From JADCCX01 sp031378805 (GTDB taxonomy: Bacteria > Pseudomonadota > Alphaproteobacteria > Rhizobiales > Beijerinckiaceae), in NCBI GenBank assembly GCA_031378805.1, contig JANNEO010000150.1, positions 1-15,921 of the forward strand: a stretch of DNA of 15,921 nucleotides, written 5' to 3'. How positions within the stretch are numbered: position 1 is the stretch's first letter; the number at the start of each line of letters is the position of its first letter. Shown piece by piece: positions 12,815 to 15,921 of this stretch. The position numbers and the translations under genes were made by a program. Under the pieces are notes generated by a model that did not search any database, had not been told where the DNA came from, and saw only the letters and a list, made by a program, of their open reading frames with translations.

Positions 12815-14215
12815 TCACGCCTTCGCCAATTCCTCCGGCAGCGCATAGGCCCAGCTCGTGATTGTGCCTGCGCCCAGACAGATCACGAAATCGCCTGGCT
12901 TGGCCCGCGCTTTCACCAATCCGGCCAGTTGTTCCGGCCCCTCCATCAGCACGACAGAACGGTGGCCCCGCGCCTTGATGCCCGCCACTAGATCGTCAGC
13001 GCCCGCACCCTCGATCGGCTGTTCGCCCGCCGCATAGACCGGGGCAACGATGACATGATCGGCATCGTTGAAACAGGCTGCAAAATCCGAGAACAACGAT
13101 GACAACCGGGTGTAGCGGTGGGGCTGCATGACGGCGATGACCTGTCCCTGGGTGGCCGCGCGGGCAGCCTTCAGGACTGCGGAAATCTCCACGGGATGGT
13201 GGCCGTAATCATCGAAGATCGTGACATCATTCCATTCGCCGGTCTTGGTGAAGCGCCGCTTCACGCCGCCGAACCCTGCCAGAGCCTTGCGGATGGCCTC
13301 CATCGGCATCCCAAGGTTCTCGGCCACGGCGATGGCGGCGGTGGCATTGAGGGCATTGTGCTTGCCCGGCATCGGCATCATCAGTTCGCGGACCACGCGA
13401 TCCTCACCCGTCTTGCGGTCGCGGACCAGGAGCGTGAAGCGCATCTCGCTGCCCTTCGCCACGATATCCAGCAGGCGATAGTCCGCCTGCGGGTTCTCGC
13501 CATAGGTGATGACCCGTCGATCCTGAATCTTGCCGACGAGTTCCTGTACCGTCGGATGGTCCAGACACATCACGGAGAAGCCGTAGAATGGCAGATTCTC
13601 CACAAATGTCCGGAAAGCATCCTTGATGGCATCGAAGGTCTTGAAATGATCAAGATGCTCGGGATCGATGTTGGTGACGATGGCAACATCGGCGGGCAGC
13701 TTCAGGAAGGTGCCATCGCTCTCGTCCGCCTCGACCACCATCCAGTCGCCCGCCCCCAGCCGCGCGTTGGTGCCATAGGCATTGATGATTCCGCCATTGA
13801 TCACGGTGGGGTCGAACTTGCCGGCATCGAGCAAGGTGGCGACAAGTGACGTGGTCGTGGTCTTGCCATGGGTGCCCGCGATGGCAACACAGCTCTTGAG
13901 CCGCATCAACTCGGCCAGCATTTCGGCACGGCGCACGACCGGGATGCGCTTCTCGCGTGCCGCCACCAGCTCGGGATTGTCCTTCTTGATCGCGGTCGAC
14001 ACCACGAGCACCTCGGCCTCGCCCAGATTCTCTGCCTTGTGGCCGACAAAGCAGGTGATGCCCATGTCGCGCAGCCGCTTGACGTTCGCGCCGTCCGACG
14101 CATCGGAACCTTGTACCTTGTGGCCAAGATTATGCAGCACTTCGGCAATGCCGGACATACCGATGCCGCCGATGCCGACGAAGTGAATGGCGCCGAGTTC
14201 ATGCGGCAGTTTCAT
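12815..14215 (-). CDS. murC: UDP-N-acetylmuramate--L-alanine ligase MurC
   Basis: MurC adds the first amino acid, L-Ala, to UDP-MurNAc in an ATP-dependent step. The 466-residue product has the usual three Mur-ligase domains. The N-terminal Rossmann-like UDP-binding domain has GIGGIGMSG at 14-22. The central ATPase has the P-loop GTHGKTTTT at 114-122, EADESDGTF at 162-170, and NIDPEHLDHF around 182-191. The C-terminal domain has GVKRRF at 317-322 and DDYGHHP at 335-341. The ATG at 14215 is preceded by GGAG at a good distance and lies 17 nt after the murG stop, so the two are co-transcribed. Downstream the operon is broken by the oppositely oriented transglycosylase gene. Confidence 0.98.
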   Translation of the reverse strand: MKLPHELGAIHFVGIGGIGMSGIAEVLHNLGHKVQGSDASDGANVKRLRDMGITCFVGHKAENLGEAEVLVVSTAIKKDNPELVAAREKRIPVVRRAEMLAELMRLKSCVAIAGTHGKTTTTSLVATLLDAGKFDPTVINGGIINAYGTNARLGAGDWMVVEADESDGTFLKLPADVAIVTNIDPEHLDHFKTFDAIKDAFRTFVENLPFYGFSVMCLDHPTVQELVGKIQDRRVITYGENPQADYRLLDIVAKGSEMRFTLLVRDRKTGEDRVVRELMMPMPGKHNALNATAAIAVAENLGMPMEAIRKALAGFGGVKRRFTKTGEWNDVTIFDDYGHHPVEISAVLKAARAATQGQVIAVMQPHRYTRLSSLFSDFAACFNDADHVIVAPVYAAGEQPIEGAGADDLVAGIKARGHRSVVLMEGPEQLAGLVKARAKPGDFVICLGAGTITSWAYALPEELAKA

Positions 14216-14232
14216 GGGCTTTGTCTCCAGAC

Positions 14233-15348
14233 CTATGCGGTCGCTTTAACCAGATTTTGCAAGCCCGCAACCCTCAGCACCACATCCGCCAGGCGGGAGG
14301 CCGCATTGGAAATACCCATCTGCTTCGCCCGCGCAGCGATATCCATGAGGGGTACAGGATTTGCCAGAATATCGGTCAGGCGGGCGGCCAGAGCAGCCGG
14401 CGTGAACGCCGCCTGCACCATGATCTCGGCGGCACCACCATCCGCCAGAACACGGGCGTTGGCGGCCTGATCCTGATCCAGTGAGCCGGGCAGTGGCACC
14501 AGGATCGAGGGGCGGCCGATCACGGCCAGTTCCGCCACGGTGGATGCGCCGGAGCGGCCGATGATCAGATGGCTTGCCGCCATGCGCTGCGGCAGATCAC
14601 GAAAGAACGGCGCACAGTCGCTGGCGACACCCAGGCGAGCGTATTCGGCCTGCACGCGCTCCATGTCCTCCTGGCGGACCTGCTGCGTGACATGCAGCCG
14701 ATTGCGGTTCTCGAGCGAGAGGCTTGCAATGGCGGGCGGGACAATCTCACCCATGATGCGCGCACCCTGGCTGCCACCAAACACCAGGAGCTTCAACAGA
14801 CCGCCGGACTGCAAGGGCGGCATGGCGCTCTTCGCGGCTTCCAGCACGGTAGCCCGCACGGGATTGCCCACATGCACGAAGCGCGGGTCGATGGCGAAAC
14901 CTGTGGCGATGCCGTTGACCCGACTGGAGAGGAACCGGTTGGCTCTGCCCATCACGGCGTTCTGTTCGTGCAGGACGGTGGGAATGTTCAGCAAGGTTGC
15001 CGCTAGAACAGGGGGCACGGTGGGATAGCCGCCGAAGCCGACGACTGCGCGGGGTTGCAGGCGCTTGAGCAGGCCCCGGCATTCCCACACGCCACGCACC
15101 AATGCGATTGTCCCGGTGAGCTTGCCGAGAAGACCCTTGCCCGTCACCGTGCCCGAGGTCACCTCGTGGATGGCATTGGCGGGAAAGCTGGCGGAGAAAT
15201 CCGCCACGCGATCATCCGAGATCAATTCGACGCTGACTCCACGCAAGCGCAATTCGCGGGCGAGCGATTCCGCCGGGAACAGATGGCCGCCAGTTCCCCC
15301 CGCCGCAAGAACAATCAGCGGAGCGTTCACGATCAGCGGAGCGTTCAT
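14233..15348 (-). CDS. murG: UDP-GlcNAc--lipid I GlcNAc transferase MurG
   Basis: MurG is the membrane-associated GT-B glycosyltransferase that converts lipid I to lipid II on the cytoplasmic face. The 371-residue product shows the glycine-rich loop GGTGGHLFPA at 17-26 (H22 conserved), GFGGYPT at 104-110, HEQN at 127-130, GGSQGA at 191-196, SGASTVAELA at 266-275, and DQDQAANA at 291-298 in the UDP-GlcNAc site. The ATG at 15348 makes a 4-nt ATGA overlap with the ftsW stop, which fixes it. Much longer upstream extension of this frame lies inside ftsW and is a shadow. The N-terminus reads NAPLIVNAPLIV because the first 18 nt are duplicated; GTG at 15330 would be a second possible start. Confidence 0.97.
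   Translation of the reverse strand: MNAPLIVNAPLIVLAAGGTGGHLFPAESLARELRLRGVSVELISDDRVADFSASFPANAIHEVTSGTVTGKGLLGKLTGTIALVRGVWECRGLLKRLQPRAVVGFGGYPTVPPVLAATLLNIPTVLHEQNAVMGRANRFLSSRVNGIATGFAIDPRFVHVGNPVRATVLEAAKSAMPPLQSGGLLKLLVFGGSQGARIMGEIVPPAIASLSLENRNRLHVTQQVRQEDMERVQAEYARLGVASDCAPFFRDLPQRMAASHLIIGRSGASTVAELAVIGRPSILVPLPGSLDQDQAANARVLADGGAAEIMVQAAFTPAALAARLTDILANPVPLMDIAARAKQMGISNAASRLADVVLRVAGLQNLVKATA
15313..15348 (-). repeat. 18-nt tandem duplication covering the murG start codon
   Basis: On the minus strand, ATGAACGCTCCGCTGATC (15348-15331) is followed directly by GTGAACGCTCCGCTGATT (15330-15313). The copies differ only at their first and last base. The result is a repeated NAPLIV and two potential in-frame start codons, ATG and GTG, 18 nt apart. 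Confidence 0.9.
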
Positions 15349-15921
15349 GCCATGGCACCGGCGGGCTGCGCGATGGCGGGGGTGGCTGGCAAGTGAGCCT
15401 CCGCCCTTGGACGCCTGCGCGTGACGGCCAGGAGGAAGCCCATGCACAGCGCCAGACTGAGCAGCGATGACCCCCCGTAAGAGATGAAGGGCAATGTCAT
15501 GCCCTTGGGTGGCATGAGGTGCAGGTTCACCGCCATGTTGATGCAGCTTTGCACGCCAAACAGCAGCGCAAGTCCCGCCGCTGCAAAGCGACAGAACGGA
15601 TCCGCCGTGCGTCCGGCGAGCCAGAACGAGCGAAGCACGATGAAGGCGAAGAGACCAGCCAACACGATGCAAATGACAATGCCGAATTCCTCGCCGATCA
15701 CCGCGAAGATGAAATCGGTGTGTGCATCGGGCAGGTGACGCTTCACGGTGCCTTCTCCCGGACCCTTTCCCAGCAGGCTCCCGCTGATGAAGCTTTCAAG
15801 CGCGGAGTCGACCTGGAAGCTGTCCTGGTTGCCCTTGTCGTCGAAGAACTTGTTCACCCGCTTGGTGACATGGGGAACGAATTTGTAGGCCAGCAGGATG
15901 CCGCCCACGCCAAGGCCTGCC
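15345..15921 (-). CDS. ftsW: Peptidoglycan polymerase FtsW, C-terminal part (5' end outside window)
   Basis: FtsW is the SEDS-family septal peptidoglycan glycosyltransferase, a multi-pass inner-membrane protein that works with a class B PBP. Only about 191 C-terminal residues are visible; the frame stays open to the window edge (AGLGVGGILLAYKF), so the start is missing. Conserved SEDS features include LPDAHTDFIFAVIGEEFG, the following hydrophobic helix, NLHLMPPKGMTLPFISYGGSSLL, and a last membrane helix before a basic RRRPRAEAH tail. The periplasmic loop before LPDAHTDF carries the variable KGPGEGTVKRH segment. Its stop overlaps the murG start by 4 nt. Confidence 0.95.
   Translation of the reverse strand, partial: AGLGVGGILLAYKFVPHVTKRVNKFFDDKGNQDSFQVDSALESFISGSLLGKGPGEGTVKRHLPDAHTDFIFAVIGEEFGIVICIVLAGLFAFIVLRSFWLAGRTADPFCRFAAAGLALLFGVQSCINMAVNLHLMPPKGMTLPFISYGGSSLLSLALCMGFLLAVTRRRPRAEAHLPATPAIAQPAGAMA

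Overview
This window is the dcw (division and cell wall) cluster of an alphaproteobacterium, probably a member of the Hyphomicrobiales (Rhizobiales). The assignment rests on four things: the gene order ftsW-murG-murC-murB-ddl-ftsQ-ftsA-ftsZ-lpxC-bamD-recN-ligA; a long FtsZ with an Ala/Pro/Val-rich linker and a C-terminal LEIPAFLRRQ peptide; the HQRSRGVKGG signature in FtsA; and high GC. No 16S or other species-level marker is present, so the genus is not assigned. Twelve of the fifteen genes read on the minus strand, so the biological order runs from high to low coordinates.

Layout from right to left, in the direction of transcription: ftsW (5' end beyond the window), murG (overlaps ftsW by 4 nt) and murC make the lipid II and septal peptidoglycan precursor block. 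A plus-strand lytic transglycosylase gene (MltB/GH103 type) then sits between murC and murB. After murB comes a compact plus-strand toxin-antitoxin module (Phd/YefM-like antitoxin plus VapC-like PIN toxin). It separates murB from ddl and stops 4 nt from the murB stop codon. Next is the tightly packed ddl-ftsQ-ftsA-ftsZ block (34-nt overlap, 4-nt overlap, 61-nt gap), closed by a good intrinsic terminator. lpxC (TTG start), bamD, recN and ligA (3' end beyond the window) follow, with recN and ligA sharing one base.

Functionally, MurC, MurB and Ddl supply the cytoplasmic UDP-MurNAc-pentapeptide steps, MurG makes lipid II and FtsW polymerises it at the septum. FtsZ, FtsA and FtsQ build the divisome that directs this. 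LpxC commits to lipid A, and BamD serves outer-membrane protein insertion. RecN and LigA act in DNA repair and replication. MltB-type transglycosylases cut the wall that the others build.

The most interesting parts are accessory or regulatory. The toxin-antitoxin cassette is embedded head-on in an essential operon and has its own operator-like tandem repeats. A full TTAA-N7-TTAA site, the consensus of the cell-cycle regulator CtrA, lies just upstream of ddl, where the cassette has cut ddl-ftsQAZ off from murB. Three imperfect 17-18 nt tandem repeats fill the ftsA-ftsZ gap. A 16-bp palindrome lies in the lpxC leader, and a 9-bp inverted repeat abuts the murB start codon. An 18-nt tandem duplication covers the start codon of murG. 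I found no rRNA, tRNA, CRISPR array or insertion sequence. I saw no wholly new multi-gene system; the toxin-antitoxin insertion and the promoter architecture are the best leads.
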